Positions 8,209-17,368 of a stretch of 64,000 nucleotides of DNA are shown here, piece by piece. Source of the stretch: an uncultured Aquimarina sp. (GTDB lineage: Bacteria; Bacteroidota; Bacteroidia; Flavobacteriales; Flavobacteriaceae); assembly GCA_947499005.1 (NCBI GenBank), contig CANMML010000008.1, positions 62,001 to 126,000 on the forward strand, written 5' to 3'. The notes below the pieces were generated by a model, which saw only the letters and a list, made by a program, of their open reading frames with translations, was not told the origin of the DNA and did not search any database. Position numbers and translations under genes: made by a program. Within the stretch, counting starts at the first letter, position 1, and each line of letters begins with the position of its first letter.

Positions 8209-8964
8209 ATGAAGCAAATTCTTTCTATTTTATTTTTTTTAAGCCTTCATTTTTCATTTGCACAAAATGTTACCATTAAAGGTATCGTTCAAAATGCGGC
8301 TGATGATACTCCTTTAGAAAATGTAAACATTTTCAACATTGGAAGTATCAAGGGAAGTATTTCTAAAAAAGATGGAAAGTTTGAAATTGACGCCGCAGTC
8401 AATGACAGTCTTTACTTTTCTTACCTAGGATTCAAGCCTTTTAAAACCCGAGTTACTAATGACTGGGTTAAATACGGAAATATTGTCATCAAACTTACAG
8501 AGCTAGGAATAGCTCTTGAAGAAGTTGTTGTCTCTTCTCACGGACTAACCGGTTTTATTGAAATTGACGCAAAAAACATCCCTGTATACACTAATGCAAA
8601 TGCCTATGCCATAACAGGTCTTAATAAAAGATATGAAGGGGGCAGTAGAGAGGCTAGTGGATTTACCAAAACTGTAAATGCTATTTTTAACCCAATCACT
8701 TCGATTTACAATTTATTCAACAAAAAATCGAAAGAACTAAGGCGTTTAAGAAAAATAAAAGAAGATGAACAAATCCGTAATCTTTTATTAACTAAAGTAA
8801 ACCGAGAGACCTTAGTAGCATTAACAGGAATAGAAAAAATAGATATTGATGAAATTCTATTGAATTGCAATTATTCTAAAAATTATATAGAAACAGCCAA
8901 CGATCTACAAATACTTGATGCGATTAGTAATTGTTATGAAGAATACAAGGTCTTAAACCGGTAA
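8209..8964 (+). CDS. Secreted CarboxypepD_reg-like domain protein
   Basis: A 251-residue protein with a signal peptide (MKQILSILFFLSLHFSFAQ) and then a carboxypeptidase-regulatory-like beta-sandwich at about 20-105: VTIKGIVQNAADDTPLENVNIFN, GSIKGSISKKDGKFEI, LYFSYLGFKPF. This is the same domain that begins many SusC-type receptors, but no plug or barrel follows. The C-terminal 130 residues are mostly charged helix. It is probably a periplasmic or outer-membrane-associated protein of unknown role. The ATG lies only five bases after the -7-like TACCTTTA at 8197, so the transcript would have almost no leader. Confidence 0.8.
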   Translation: MKQILSILFFLSLHFSFAQNVTIKGIVQNAADDTPLENVNIFNIGSIKGSISKKDGKFEIDAAVNDSLYFSYLGFKPFKTRVTNDWVKYGNIVIKLTELGIALEEVVVSSHGLTGFIEIDAKNIPVYTNANAYAITGLNKRYEGGSREASGFTKTVNAIFNPITSIYNLFNKKSKELRRLRKIKEDEQIRNLLLTKVNRETLVALTGIEKIDIDEILLNCNYSKNYIETANDLQILDAISNCYEEYKVLNR

Positions 8965-9080
8965 ACTTCCTCTTAAGAATAATAGAGATATATTCTAAAT
9001 TCTGCTGCGTTCAACTTAAAGATACTTACATATTATAATTATCTTGCTTCCTTAGAAACTATAGAAATTTCTTTAGTATT

Positions 9081-10145
9081 ATGAAAATACTAGTCATTCA
9101 ACAAAAGATGATTGGAGATGTGCTAACAAGTACTATTATTTGTGAAGCTCTAAAAAAGAAATATCCCGAATCAACAATCCATTATCTAATCAACAGCAAT
9201 ACCAAGGCAATGGTAATGCACAATCCTTATATCGATAAGATTGTAGATTTCGAGCCAAAATACAGAAACAATAAAATTAGTCTTTTCAAATTCTTACAAT
9301 CTATTCGAAACGAGAATTATGATTATGTTTATGACGTCTATAATAAACTTGAGAGTTATTTGATTACATTATTTTCTGGAGCTCAAAAAAAGTTTGGACA
9401 ACAAAAATGGTATTCTAAATTACTATTTACCGATTTTATTAAGAACAGAGATATATCTATTACGAATGCTGGACTTGCTGTAGAAAACAGACTTCGATTT
9501 ATCTATCCAGAAAATGAACTTTCTAACCATATCATTGCCCCTAAATTATACATTACTGAAGAAGAAACTGAAGCGGCAAAGAGGAAATACATAAGCCCAT
9601 TGCAACTATCTCCTTCTCAAAAAATTGTAATGATCGGTATTCTGGGAAGTGAAAAGAGAAAAAGCTTGCCTGCGAATACTATGGCTAAAGTTATTGATGT
9701 TATAGCCAAAAGGAATGTAGCTGTCTTTTTCAACTATGCCCCCAATCAAAAAGAAGAAGCCGAGGAAATATATCAGTTAACACTACCGCAGACTAAAGAA
9801 AAAGTATATTTTGATGTATTTGCTTCTAGTTTGAGAGAGTTTTTAGCCCTTATGACAAACTGCGATGTATTGATTGGTAACGAAGGCGGTGCCGTTAATA
9901 TGGCTAAGGCTTTAAATAAACCTACTTTTTCCATCTTTTCTCCATGGATCAAGCAGGAAGGTTGGAATCTTTTTGAAGATGGCTTAAAACACAAGTCTAT
10001 ACACCTAAAACAGTTTCGACCTGAAATCTACGCCAAAAATGATGCTAAGCAACTTAAAGAAAATGCTCTTGAATTATACAAGGAGTTCGACTTTTCACAT
10101 ATAGCAAAGGAATTAGAACCTTATATGGACAATCTAAGCCTCTAA
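9081..10145 (+). CDS. Glycosyltransferase family 9 (heptosyltransferase-like)
   Basis: A 354-residue GT9 protein. The N-terminus KILVIQQKMIGDVLTSTIICEALKK is the family's characteristic start, in which the acidic residue after G is catalytic in WaaC/WaaF. The nucleotide-sugar half contains FGQQKW, GILGSEKRKSLP and the C-terminal NCDVLIGNEGGAVNMAKAL motif. Family members add heptose or related sugars to the lipopolysaccharide inner core; the sugar used here is uncertain. It is the first gene of the glycan locus and overlaps the convergent GT2 gene by 12 bases, so a shared terminator is unlikely. Confidence 0.9.
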   Translation: MKILVIQQKMIGDVLTSTIICEALKKKYPESTIHYLINSNTKAMVMHNPYIDKIVDFEPKYRNNKISLFKFLQSIRNENYDYVYDVYNKLESYLITLFSGAQKKFGQQKWYSKLLFTDFIKNRDISITNAGLAVENRLRFIYPENELSNHIIAPKLYITEEETEAAKRKYISPLQLSPSQKIVMIGILGSEKRKSLPANTMAKVIDVIAKRNVAVFFNYAPNQKEEAEEIYQLTLPQTKEKVYFDVFASSLREFLALMTNCDVLIGNEGGAVNMAKALNKPTFSIFSPWIKQEGWNLFEDGLKHKSIHLKQFRPEIYAKNDAKQLKENALELYKEFDFSHIAKELEPYMDNLSL

Positions 10146-10958
10146 TTGTTCTATTCCGAAAGTCGTTACTTGAAGTTTTTTATCTTTCGTTTCTTTTCGA
10201 ATCGCTTTATTTTTCTCAATCATTTCTGGTTTCACATAGCCTCTTTTGTGATCCAAATGCACACAAATAGCGCTATACCTTATTTGTTTTGATACAACAC
10301 CTCTATTGAATAATCGCTCACCAAGCTCGCGATCCTCTCCTCCGTATTGCATACGCATGTCAAAACCATTAGCTGCTAGTATATCCTTTTTCCAACCAGA
10401 AGCATTATGTCCATTCCATGTTGGTTTTGTTGGAGTAATACGGTTTAACAACTGCGCTCTTTTTCCTTTCGAACTTATTTTCAAGTTCTTGATACTAGTT
10501 TTCAATCCCTGTTCTAACAACCAAGAGATATCGAAACAATGCTGAGCAATAATATCTTCTACCGATATTAATTGAGAAATGTTCATCGGTAATTTAAAAT
10601 AGCCTCCGGATAGAAAACAACCTTGCTCTCTTTCTTCAACATGAACTTCCAAAAAATCATTTCGAGGAATACAATCTCCATCCGTAAAAAGCAAATACGC
10701 TGCACTTGCTTTCAGGATTGCTTTATTTAAAATTTCTGTTTTGCGAAAGCCTTTATCTTCATGCCAAACATGAATTATTTCAAAAAAAGCTACCTCTTTA
10801 TATTTTTCAATCAAATCGACAGTTTCCGATGATGACCCATCATCTGCAATAATCAATTCAAAATTCTTAAACAACTGTTGTTGATAACCTACAATCACCT
10901 TCTCTAGCCATGCTGGAGAATTATAAGTGCTCACTATTACGGATATTTCTGGCTTCAT
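10134..10958 (-). CDS. Glycosyltransferase family 2
   Basis: A 274-residue GT-A fold transferase: ISVIVSTYNSPAW at the N-terminus, IIADDGSSSE, the metal-binding LFTDGDC, and the C-terminal YGGEDRELGERLFNRG motif with the likely catalytic acidic residues. No membrane helix is evident, so it probably acts at the cytoplasmic face. It starts one base from the end of the Kdo-kinase-like gene and must be co-transcribed with it, which suggests both modify the same lipopolysaccharide core. It is related to the GT2 gene at 12454, which has the same DGDCIP and GxEDxE(F/L) layout. Confidence 0.9.
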   Translation of the reverse strand: MKPEISVIVSTYNSPAWLEKVIVGYQQQLFKNFELIIADDGSSSETVDLIEKYKEVAFFEIIHVWHEDKGFRKTEILNKAILKASAAYLLFTDGDCIPRNDFLEVHVEEREQGCFLSGGYFKLPMNISQLISVEDIIAQHCFDISWLLEQGLKTSIKNLKISSKGKRAQLLNRITPTKPTWNGHNASGWKKDILAANGFDMRMQYGGEDRELGERLFNRGVVSKQIRYSAICVHLDHKRGYVKPEMIEKNKAIRKETKDKKLQVTTFGIEQLEA

Positions 10959-11726
10959 CTATTTTCCTCTCTTAAAGAATTTAAGTTTCTGCTTTAGCCT
11001 TCTTTTTCGAAAAAATTTCTCTTGAAATCTACTAGTCGCTCCCCACATGGCTTCAAATACTTCATCATAAGACTTCTCAGTTATTTTTGCATATTCATCA
11101 CTCATCACAGCGACCATTTCTTTCTTTGGTGTCAATCTAGAAAAATTTTGAATTCTTTCTTCAAAAGAAAGCGTCTTAAATTCCATTCTATTTAAATCTA
11201 CTAATCCAAAATGATACCCCTCCTCTTTCTTCTGAATCAATGTATTTCCAGGAGAATGATCTTTAAACAAAACCTCATTTTCATGAAGGCTATGTGTAAA
11301 TCTAGTAAAGCCTCTCAAAATGACTTCATGCTCTGGATAATCGGGGTTTTCTACGAGTTCTTTGTAGGTTAAATCTACATCTAAATGCTCACTAATATAG
11401 AAGCTCTTTCCTAAACCTAATATCGATTTTTCTTCGAAATATGCTATTGGCTGTGGAGTGCCAATTTCTAATTGTATTAATTTATTTGCATAGTTATACG
11501 ATCTTTCCGCTTTTGACTTTCTAAAATATCCATAAGCAATCTTATTGATCAACTTAGGCGATCTAAAAGACTTAATATTTAATTTAAGATTTCCAACCTC
11601 AACTACTCTAATGGTATTTCTATTCTGATTTCCAAAAACCGCTCCTTCATTATCAAAATTCTTAATAATGCTGATCAGCTTGTCTTCATGTTTTTTAAAA
11701 CTACCGTGTATCACTTTTTTCACCAT
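10959..11726 (-). CDS. Lipopolysaccharide core kinase (Kdo/WaaP-like) family protein
   Basis: A 255-residue protein-kinase-fold enzyme of the Kdo-kinase/WaaP/InaA group. Visible are an N-lobe with KSFRSPKLINKIAYGYFRKSKAERSY, the catalytic-loop equivalent FKDHSPGNTLI (Asp and Asn of H/D-x-x-x-x-N) and the metal-binding D-L-N in LVDLNRMEF, which replaces the DFG of ordinary kinases. Relatives phosphorylate Kdo or heptose in the lipopolysaccharide inner core at the inner-membrane face. The basic C-terminus (KKRRLKQKLKFFKRGK-like) could contact membrane. It is upstream of, and contiguous with, the GT2 gene at 10134. Confidence 0.85.
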   Translation of the reverse strand: MVKKVIHGSFKKHEDKLISIIKNFDNEGAVFGNQNRNTIRVVEVGNLKLNIKSFRSPKLINKIAYGYFRKSKAERSYNYANKLIQLEIGTPQPIAYFEEKSILGLGKSFYISEHLDVDLTYKELVENPDYPEHEVILRGFTRFTHSLHENEVLFKDHSPGNTLIQKKEEGYHFGLVDLNRMEFKTLSFEERIQNFSRLTPKKEMVAVMSDEYAKITEKSYDEVFEAMWGATSRFQEKFFRKRRLKQKLKFFKRGK

Positions 11727-11854
11727 TTCAAAAGCAGATTTAATCGAATAACAAATCTAGGGTATTTCGAGCGCATTATCTTTCTTATATCGATTGACAA
11801 TTCGTATAAATTCAGTTTTCTTAAAATGATTAGGATTTCTTGTATCGTAGCGTT

Positions 11855-11862
11855 TACCTTTG
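11855..11862 (+). promoter_or_regulatory. -7 box of tsaC
   Basis: TACCTTTG, an exact TAnnTTTG match 19 bases before the ATG at 11882. Confidence 0.65.
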
Positions 11863-11881
11863 CAGAAATTAGGTTTTTACA

Positions 11882-12451
11882 ATGATTGATTTAAAGGAAG
11901 AAACAGAAGCAATAATAAAGCACTTAAAACGGGGCAATATAATTTTATACCCAACTGACACCGTTTGGGGATTAGGTTGTGATGCTACTAATGCCGATGC
12001 TATTGATAAGTTAAATGCTTTAAAAAAGAGAACTGACGAAAAAAACTTAATCTGTATAGTTAGTGATTTTAAAATGTTACAGCAATTTGTAGAAGAAATT
12101 CCTGAAGTAGCTTACGATATTTTAAAATATGCCAATAAACCTACTACTATAATCTACGATAACCCGATTAGGATTGCTGAAAATTTGGTGGCATCTGACA
12201 ACACTTTAGGAATTCGAGTGGCTAGAGATCCATTTATTAGCAAACTACTTCGCAATTTTAAAAAACCTATTGTTTCTACCTCTGCAAACTTTAGCGGGCA
12301 ACCTACCCCCAAATCATTTAAAGATATCGATCCAAAACTAATAGAATTGGTAGACTATGTTAGTAAGGCACCTAATAATAGTAAAAAAGCTATTCCGTCG
12401 GCTATTATAAAAATCGGATTAGATAGTACTGTAAAAGTTATACGTAAGTAA
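11882..12451 (+). CDS. tsaC: L-threonylcarbamoyladenylate synthase (YrdC/Sua5 domain)
   Basis: Makes threonylcarbamoyl-AMP from threonine, bicarbonate and ATP, the first step of the t6A37 modification of ANN-decoding tRNAs. The 189 residues form a lone YrdC domain: YPTDTVWGLGCDATN near 20-35, KKRTDEKNL, LGIRVARDPF and the VSTSANFSGQPTP loop. It lacks the C-terminal Sua5 extension, so TsaC is the better name. It sits inside the glycan locus but is functionally separate, with its own -7 box. Its stop is two bases from the stop of the convergent GT2 gene. Confidence 0.93.
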   Translation: MIDLKEETEAIIKHLKRGNIILYPTDTVWGLGCDATNADAIDKLNALKKRTDEKNLICIVSDFKMLQQFVEEIPEVAYDILKYANKPTTIIYDNPIRIAENLVASDNTLGIRVARDPFISKLLRNFKKPIVSTSANFSGQPTPKSFKDIDPKLIELVDYVSKAPNNSKKAIPSAIIKIGLDSTVKVIRK

Positions 12452-12453
12452 AC

Positions 12454-13239
12454 TTACAGGTACTTATCAATTCCATTTAAACATCTCATCTCTTTCGTTT
12501 GCATTACTAAGGTTTGTAGCTGTTCGTTTTCAGCCAATCTATCTTTAGGCTTTTCTTTATGCCATATATGATAGACAACTCCTGCGTATCGTATTCGCTT
12601 TCCAAACACCCCACTATTCAATAATCGCAACGCAAACTCCGAATCTTCTTTACCCCAACCTTCAAAATCCTCATTATACCCATTTACTTTAATAAAGTCT
12701 TCTCTAAAAAAAGACATATTACATCCTCTTAATTTTCGAGAAAGAATTGGACTTGGTTTATACCATTTAGCAAATAAGGGCACCCTTAGCGTTCTCGTTC
12801 TTTTTTTGATGCCTTCACTAAATAGATTAAAATCAATTATTTTCTTATTGAATAATTTAGGTAAAAATGACTCTTGAATATTTACTCTAGATCCATATAA
12901 GAAATGGTTCTTTTTTGAAAGCAAAATATGGTCTTTAATAAAATGTTTATTCGGAATACAATCTCCATCTATTTCAATGATATAGTCTGCGGTTGATTTT
13001 GCAACTGCTTTATTTAAGATGGCCGATTTACGAAAGCCTTTATCTTCTTGCCAAACATGTATTACCGGAATCTTAAATTTGTTACCATATAAATCAATAA
13101 CTTCTTTTGTAGCTGTTGTAGATCCATCATCTGCGATCAAAATCTCATCGGGCATTTGAGATTGATTTAATATGCTTTTTAATACCAAGTCTAATGCTTC
13201 TGGCCAATTGTATGTAGAAATAAGCAATGCTGTTTTCAT
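12454..13239 (-). CDS. Glycosyltransferase family 2
   Basis: A 261-residue GT-A transferase: TALLISTYNWPEALDLVL, ILIADDGSTTA, the metal-binding IEIDGDC, and GWGKEDSEFALRLLNSG near the C-terminus. It resembles the GT2 gene at 10134 in motif spacing and in the D-K-G-F-R-K-(S/T)-x-I-L-N-K-A stretch, so the two are likely paralogues with neighbouring acceptor positions in one glycan. No membrane helix is seen. It diverges from the GT4 gene at 13309 with 69 bases between starts. Confidence 0.9.
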   Translation of the reverse strand: MKTALLISTYNWPEALDLVLKSILNQSQMPDEILIADDGSTTATKEVIDLYGNKFKIPVIHVWQEDKGFRKSAILNKAVAKSTADYIIEIDGDCIPNKHFIKDHILLSKKNHFLYGSRVNIQESFLPKLFNKKIIDFNLFSEGIKKRTRTLRVPLFAKWYKPSPILSRKLRGCNMSFFREDFIKVNGYNEDFEGWGKEDSEFALRLLNSGVFGKRIRYAGVVYHIWHKEKPKDRLAENEQLQTLVMQTKEMRCLNGIDKYL

Positions 13240-13308
13240 AAATAAACCTAATAACTTTCCTATTTTAAACTTCTATTTTATAACTTTTCAACCAAAAAAA
13301 GAAATCCC

Positions 13309-14292
13309 ATGAATATTGTGTTAAGCGAACCAAATGTAGTCATCCCTGCTTTAAAATATGGAGGTGCTGAAAGAATTTTATGGGATTTAGCTCGTTTTTT
13401 GGTTTCTAAAAAACATAAAATTACTTTTTTGGTTAAAGATGGATCTACTTGTGATTTTGCTGATGTAATCACATACAACTCTAGTTTATCTATTGATGAA
13501 CAGATTCCTGAAGATACTGACTTGGTTCATTTTCATGGTGAATTTAGAGAAACTAATAAAAAATACATAGTGACATTACATGGTCACGTAAGCGAACAAA
13601 CTGTACTTCCTAAAAACACTGTTTTTATTTCCCAAAGGCATGCTGAAATTTATGGATCAAAAGTATTTGTCTACAATGGTCTTAATTGGGATAATTACCC
13701 AAAAATTGAACTCAATCGATCACGAAATCAATTTCATTTCCTGGGGAAGTCTTGGTGGAAAGTAAAAAATTTAAATGGCGCTATAAATACAGCTCTAGCA
13801 GCTAATGAAAAACTTGATGTATTAGGAGGAAATCGATGGGCTTATAAAAATTTAAAAAACAACACTCTAAACAAGCTTAATCCAAAAATCAAGTACCATG
13901 GAATGGTCGACAATGATTATAAATCTAATATTACATCTCAATCAAAAGGAATGATCTTTCCTGTTCTTTGGGAAGAACCTTTTGGATTAGCACTAATAGA
14001 AAGTCTTTATTTTGGGGCTCCCGTCTTTGGGACTCCTTATGGTTCTCTGCCCGAGTTAATAATTCCTGAAGTTGGATTTTTAAGTAATAAGATGGAAGAC
14101 GTTGTTCGAGCTATTAAAGAGCAATCTTTTTCTCCTGAAAAATGCAGAGCATATGTTTTAGATAATTTCACCGAAAGTATTATGGGGAATGGTTACTTAA
14201 ATATCTATGAAAAAGTACTGAATGGCGAAATCATTAACTCATCGAACCCTAAAAAGATTGATCTTTCAAAAAATATTTATTCATACACTTAA
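13309..14292 (+). CDS. Glycosyltransferase family 4
   Basis: A 327-residue GT-B fold retaining transferase. The N-terminal domain has PALKYGGAERILWDLARFL and VTLHGHVSEQ. The donor domain has FHFLGKSWWKVKN and the E-x7-E motif EEPFGLALIES followed by PVFGTPYGSLPELI, which marks GT4. It is somewhat shorter than the typical 360-400, but both domains are present. Its sugar is unknown. It is monocistronic by spacing: nine bases from the end of the convergent GT2 gene at 14301. Confidence 0.9.
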   Translation: MNIVLSEPNVVIPALKYGGAERILWDLARFLVSKKHKITFLVKDGSTCDFADVITYNSSLSIDEQIPEDTDLVHFHGEFRETNKKYIVTLHGHVSEQTVLPKNTVFISQRHAEIYGSKVFVYNGLNWDNYPKIELNRSRNQFHFLGKSWWKVKNLNGAINTALAANEKLDVLGGNRWAYKNLKNNTLNKLNPKIKYHGMVDNDYKSNITSQSKGMIFPVLWEEPFGLALIESLYFGAPVFGTPYGSLPELIIPEVGFLSNKMEDVVRAIKEQSFSPEKCRAYVLDNFTESIMGNGYLNIYEKVLNGEIINSSNPKKIDLSKNIYSYT

Positions 14293-14300
14293 AACAAATT

Positions 14301-15224
14301 CTAAAATAGCATTTGTTGCTTTTGTTTAAGGGAATACTTTAAGTGTCCTCCCATGAATGCGATATAAAACAATGGGAACATTGTCCATTTAAACAGTGAC
14401 TTGAAAAGCATTTTTATCACAATAATAGTTTGTAATACTTTATACTTAGCAAAAGAATAGTTTTTCCTATAAATGTATAACCTTGATAGCAAAAGCTCTT
14501 TTCTAATATGGATACTCTTTGAAGTACTTGCCCCGTGTAAATGCAAAAACTTGCTATTAGGAACCATATGACTAGTATACCCTCGTTTTCTCAATCGATA
14601 ACAAATATCCATTTCTTCGAAATAGAGAAAAATATTAGTATCAAACCCTCCTACTTCTCCAAATCGTTTGGCATCAAAAAACATAAAACAACCCTGAATA
14701 AAATCTGCTTGAAAGTTTTTTTGATATGGATAGTCATTACGCTTTATCGTCTCTTTCGAAAGAAACAATTCGGATAGTGATCTCCCAAAAAGTTCTTTTC
14801 GAATCCCTTGAAAATAATCAAACCCTGAAGTTGGATTCTCATCTCTATTTAGTTGCTGTGGTGTGCAAACAGCCGCATTTGGCGTATTATTCAAGAAATT
14901 GACTAAAGGTGTAAAGTTATCTTCTAGAAAAACGATGTCACTATTTACAAAAGCCAAATAATCTCCTGTAGCAAACTGTGCTCCAAACATATTCCCTCCA
15001 CCAAAGCCTAAATTCAAGAGACTTTTCTTTAAAGTTACATCAATCGTAGCTTCATCAATAATGTTTTCTAAGTTCAACACATCTTCTGTCTTTGATGCAT
15101 TGTCTACTATAATTACTTCCAAACGAAAATTTTCATATGGAAAAAAGTCATTTAAACTCGAAAGAAATGCTTCTATTAATTGACTTTGATTGTAATTTAT
15201 CGTTATGATTGTAATTAATCTCAT
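14301..15224 (-). CDS. Glycosyltransferase family 2 (rhamnosyltransferase-like)
   Basis: A 307-residue GT2 protein. Motifs are TIITINYNQSQLIEAFL, VIIVDNASKTED, FVNSDIVF and the late FFEEMDICYRLRKRGY, which resemble WbbL-type rhamnosyltransferases. The C-terminus (about 265-300, MLFKSLFKWTMFPLFYIAFMGG) is hydrophobic and may associate with the membrane. Its ATG overlaps the stop of the upstream GT2 gene (ATGA at 15221-15224), so the two are translationally coupled. Confidence 0.88.
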   Translation of the reverse strand: MRLITIITINYNQSQLIEAFLSSLNDFFPYENFRLEVIIVDNASKTEDVLNLENIIDEATIDVTLKKSLLNLGFGGGNMFGAQFATGDYLAFVNSDIVFLEDNFTPLVNFLNNTPNAAVCTPQQLNRDENPTSGFDYFQGIRKELFGRSLSELFLSKETIKRNDYPYQKNFQADFIQGCFMFFDAKRFGEVGGFDTNIFLYFEEMDICYRLRKRGYTSHMVPNSKFLHLHGASTSKSIHIRKELLLSRLYIYRKNYSFAKYKVLQTIIVIKMLFKSLFKWTMFPLFYIAFMGGHLKYSLKQKQQMLF

Positions 15225-16081
15225 GTTAACAAAGTAATTAAAAGTAGTATTAGCAGTAATATCCCAAAAACACCTAACCCTATTGAAATCTTCTTGTATT
15301 TTTTGAATCGATTCTCTAAACTATATATATTCCTAGCATTATCATTTATAATTTTATCAATAAAACTACCGCGAAAACTATCTGGGACATTCTTTAAAAT
15401 ATAATGAGTAGCTTTAACATGGTTAGTATTCATATGGTAATTATCTTTTGTCATATTAGAACTATGCCTTCGATAATAAGACAAAGTTTCATTTATGTAA
15501 GACACCCTCGGGTTCTGTTTAAAAACATCAATCCACATTATCCAATCTTCTTTTGCTTTTAAATGCTCAACGAACTTAATATTATTAAATAATTCTTTCC
15601 TGAACAAAGCACAATGAATAGGAATAGTAAACTCTGAATCCCATCCTAAAATAATTGATTTCAAAGTATACTCTTGCTTGCTTAAATCACAAAAAGCTCT
15701 TTTTAAATGATTCAAGTTTTTTTTAAATCGTAAGAAATCATTCAAAACAATATCAAATGCTTCATTTTGCATTTCCTTGACATTTAACTCTAATTTCTGA
15801 GGGTGTATTAAATCATCTCCATCTAAAAACAAATAAAAATCCCCCTTAGCCTCTTCTAATCCGGCATTACGAGAACTACTTACACCTCCATTGCCTTTTT
15901 CTATATATTTAAATCTTTTATCTTTCTCTGTCCAATTCTGCACTACTTCTCTAGTATTATCCTGAGACCCATCATTAACTATGATACACTCCCAATCTTC
16001 AAACGTTTGAGTTAAAACTGACCCTAGAGTAGCATTGAGAAAACGAGCTTGATTGTAACAAGGTATAATTATAGAAACCAT
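15221..16081 (-). CDS. Glycosyltransferase family 2 with C-terminal membrane helix
   Basis: A 286-residue GT-A transferase: VSIIIPCYNQARFLNATL, IIVNDGSQDNT, GVSSSRNAGLEEAKGDFYLFLDGDDLI. The C-terminus ends in a hydrophobic helix (SIGLGVFGILLLILLLITLL), so the enzyme is tethered to the inner membrane. It is the first gene of a two-gene operon, overlapping the GT2 gene at 14301 by four bases. Donor and acceptor are unknown. Confidence 0.88.
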   Translation of the reverse strand: MVSIIIPCYNQARFLNATLGSVLTQTFEDWECIIVNDGSQDNTREVVQNWTEKDKRFKYIEKGNGGVSSSRNAGLEEAKGDFYLFLDGDDLIHPQKLELNVKEMQNEAFDIVLNDFLRFKKNLNHLKRAFCDLSKQEYTLKSIILGWDSEFTIPIHCALFRKELFNNIKFVEHLKAKEDWIMWIDVFKQNPRVSYINETLSYYRRHSSNMTKDNYHMNTNHVKATHYILKNVPDSFRGSFIDKIINDNARNIYSLENRFKKYKKISIGLGVFGILLLILLLITLLT

Positions 16082-16160
16082 CTAATAATATTTACTAAAT
16101 AAATTTACACTAGAATTTAACTCTTCATAAATCGAATAAATTAAACTTGGAATTTTAATT

Positions 16161-17324
16161 TTGTCTAAAAAGAGATACTTCATGAAAATTGCAAAAAAGT
16201 TAAAACGCAATATCGCAATATTAAATGTTTTTAAAATTTTATATACTATAAAAAGCAAAGATAAGTTCTTCTTTTTTCCTTATTATCATATTGGTGGTGC
16301 AGAAAGAGTTCACATTGATATTCTTAGTGTTTTCCCTAAAAAAGGAAATTTATGTTTCATTACAAATAGCTCAAAAAATAGTGGCTTAAAAAAACAATTT
16401 AAGTCCTCTTCTCAACTTATTTACCTCGGCAAATTAATAAAAACCCCCTTAAAAAAGGTTACTTTAAAAGTACTTGCTCTAAGCATCAATAAAAAAAAGA
16501 ATGCTGTAGTTTTTGGTTGCAATTCATATTTTTTTTATGAATTAGTCCCTCTATTAAAAGATCACATCTCTACTATCGATTTGATACATGCATTTGCAGA
16601 TGATGGGATTGAAGTCCATTCATTATCTCAGGTAAATAAATTAACTAAAAGGGTGGTTCTTGGGAAAAAAACATTTTCCGACTTTGAAAATTTATATTCT
16701 AAAAGTGGAATCGACATTAATCTTTTAGATCGAATCAAAATCATAAGAAACAAAGTAAGTTCTATAAATAAAAATATAACTATTCAAAAAAACAGTCGAT
16801 TTACAATTTTATTTGTCGGAAGAGATAGTGAAGAAAAACGGTTTCATTTATTTTTAGAAATAGCAAACTCTTTTAAAAACAATCAAAATGTAGCTTTCAT
16901 CGTTATTGGTGGATTTAACAAGAAAAAATACTCTTATCTAAAAAATATCGAATTTGTTGGAGAAATTTATGACAACAGTAAGATCAATCAATTTTATGCT
17001 AAATCACACCTTATACTTATAACTTCTAGAAGAGAAGGTTTACCTATGGTAATACTAGAAGCAATGGTATATGGAGTTGTACCTCTGTCAACTGATGTTG
17101 GAGAGATTCCCGAAGTAATATCTAAAGCATCTAAAACAGGCATATTGATATCAAATGAATTACCCGAATCCGAAATTGTAGCTGCTTTTAATAAAACGAT
17201 ACTTGAATTTATAGAAAATCCTAATTATTTAAATGAGTTCTCACAAAACGTACAAAAGGTGGTTTCTTCTGAATACTCCGAAGGGACTTTCAACAAAAAG
17301 TATCAAGAATTATTTTTAATCTAA
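16161..17324 (+). CDS. Glycosyltransferase family 4
   Basis: A 387-residue GT-B transferase with a basic N-terminus. The acceptor domain includes YYHIGGAERVHIDIL; the donor domain has ILFVGRDSEEKRFHLFLEIA and the E-x7-E motif EGLPMVILEAM followed by VVPLSTDVGEIPEVI. It starts a run of five same-strand genes reaching 21513, with a 44-base gap to the next. The very A+T-rich coding sequence from here to 21513 stands out from the housekeeping genes around, which is usual for strain-variable glycan loci. Confidence 0.9.
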   Translation: MSKKRYFMKIAKKLKRNIAILNVFKILYTIKSKDKFFFFPYYHIGGAERVHIDILSVFPKKGNLCFITNSSKNSGLKKQFKSSSQLIYLGKLIKTPLKKVTLKVLALSINKKKNAVVFGCNSYFFYELVPLLKDHISTIDLIHAFADDGIEVHSLSQVNKLTKRVVLGKKTFSDFENLYSKSGIDINLLDRIKIIRNKVSSINKNITIQKNSRFTILFVGRDSEEKRFHLFLEIANSFKNNQNVAFIVIGGFNKKKYSYLKNIEFVGEIYDNSKINQFYAKSHLILITSRREGLPMVILEAMVYGVVPLSTDVGEIPEVISKASKTGILISNELPESEIVAAFNKTILEFIENPNYLNEFSQNVQKVVSSEYSEGTFNKKYQELFLI

Positions 17325-17368
17325 TTACTTTTACAAGTATAAGTTTTATTTAAAAACAAATAATATTT

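Noticed and set aside
12444-12457. GTAAGT-AA-ACTTAC palindrome at the convergent stops of tsaC and the GT2 gene
   Set aside because: Only six base pairs, inside coding ends, with no T-run; too short to call a terminator.
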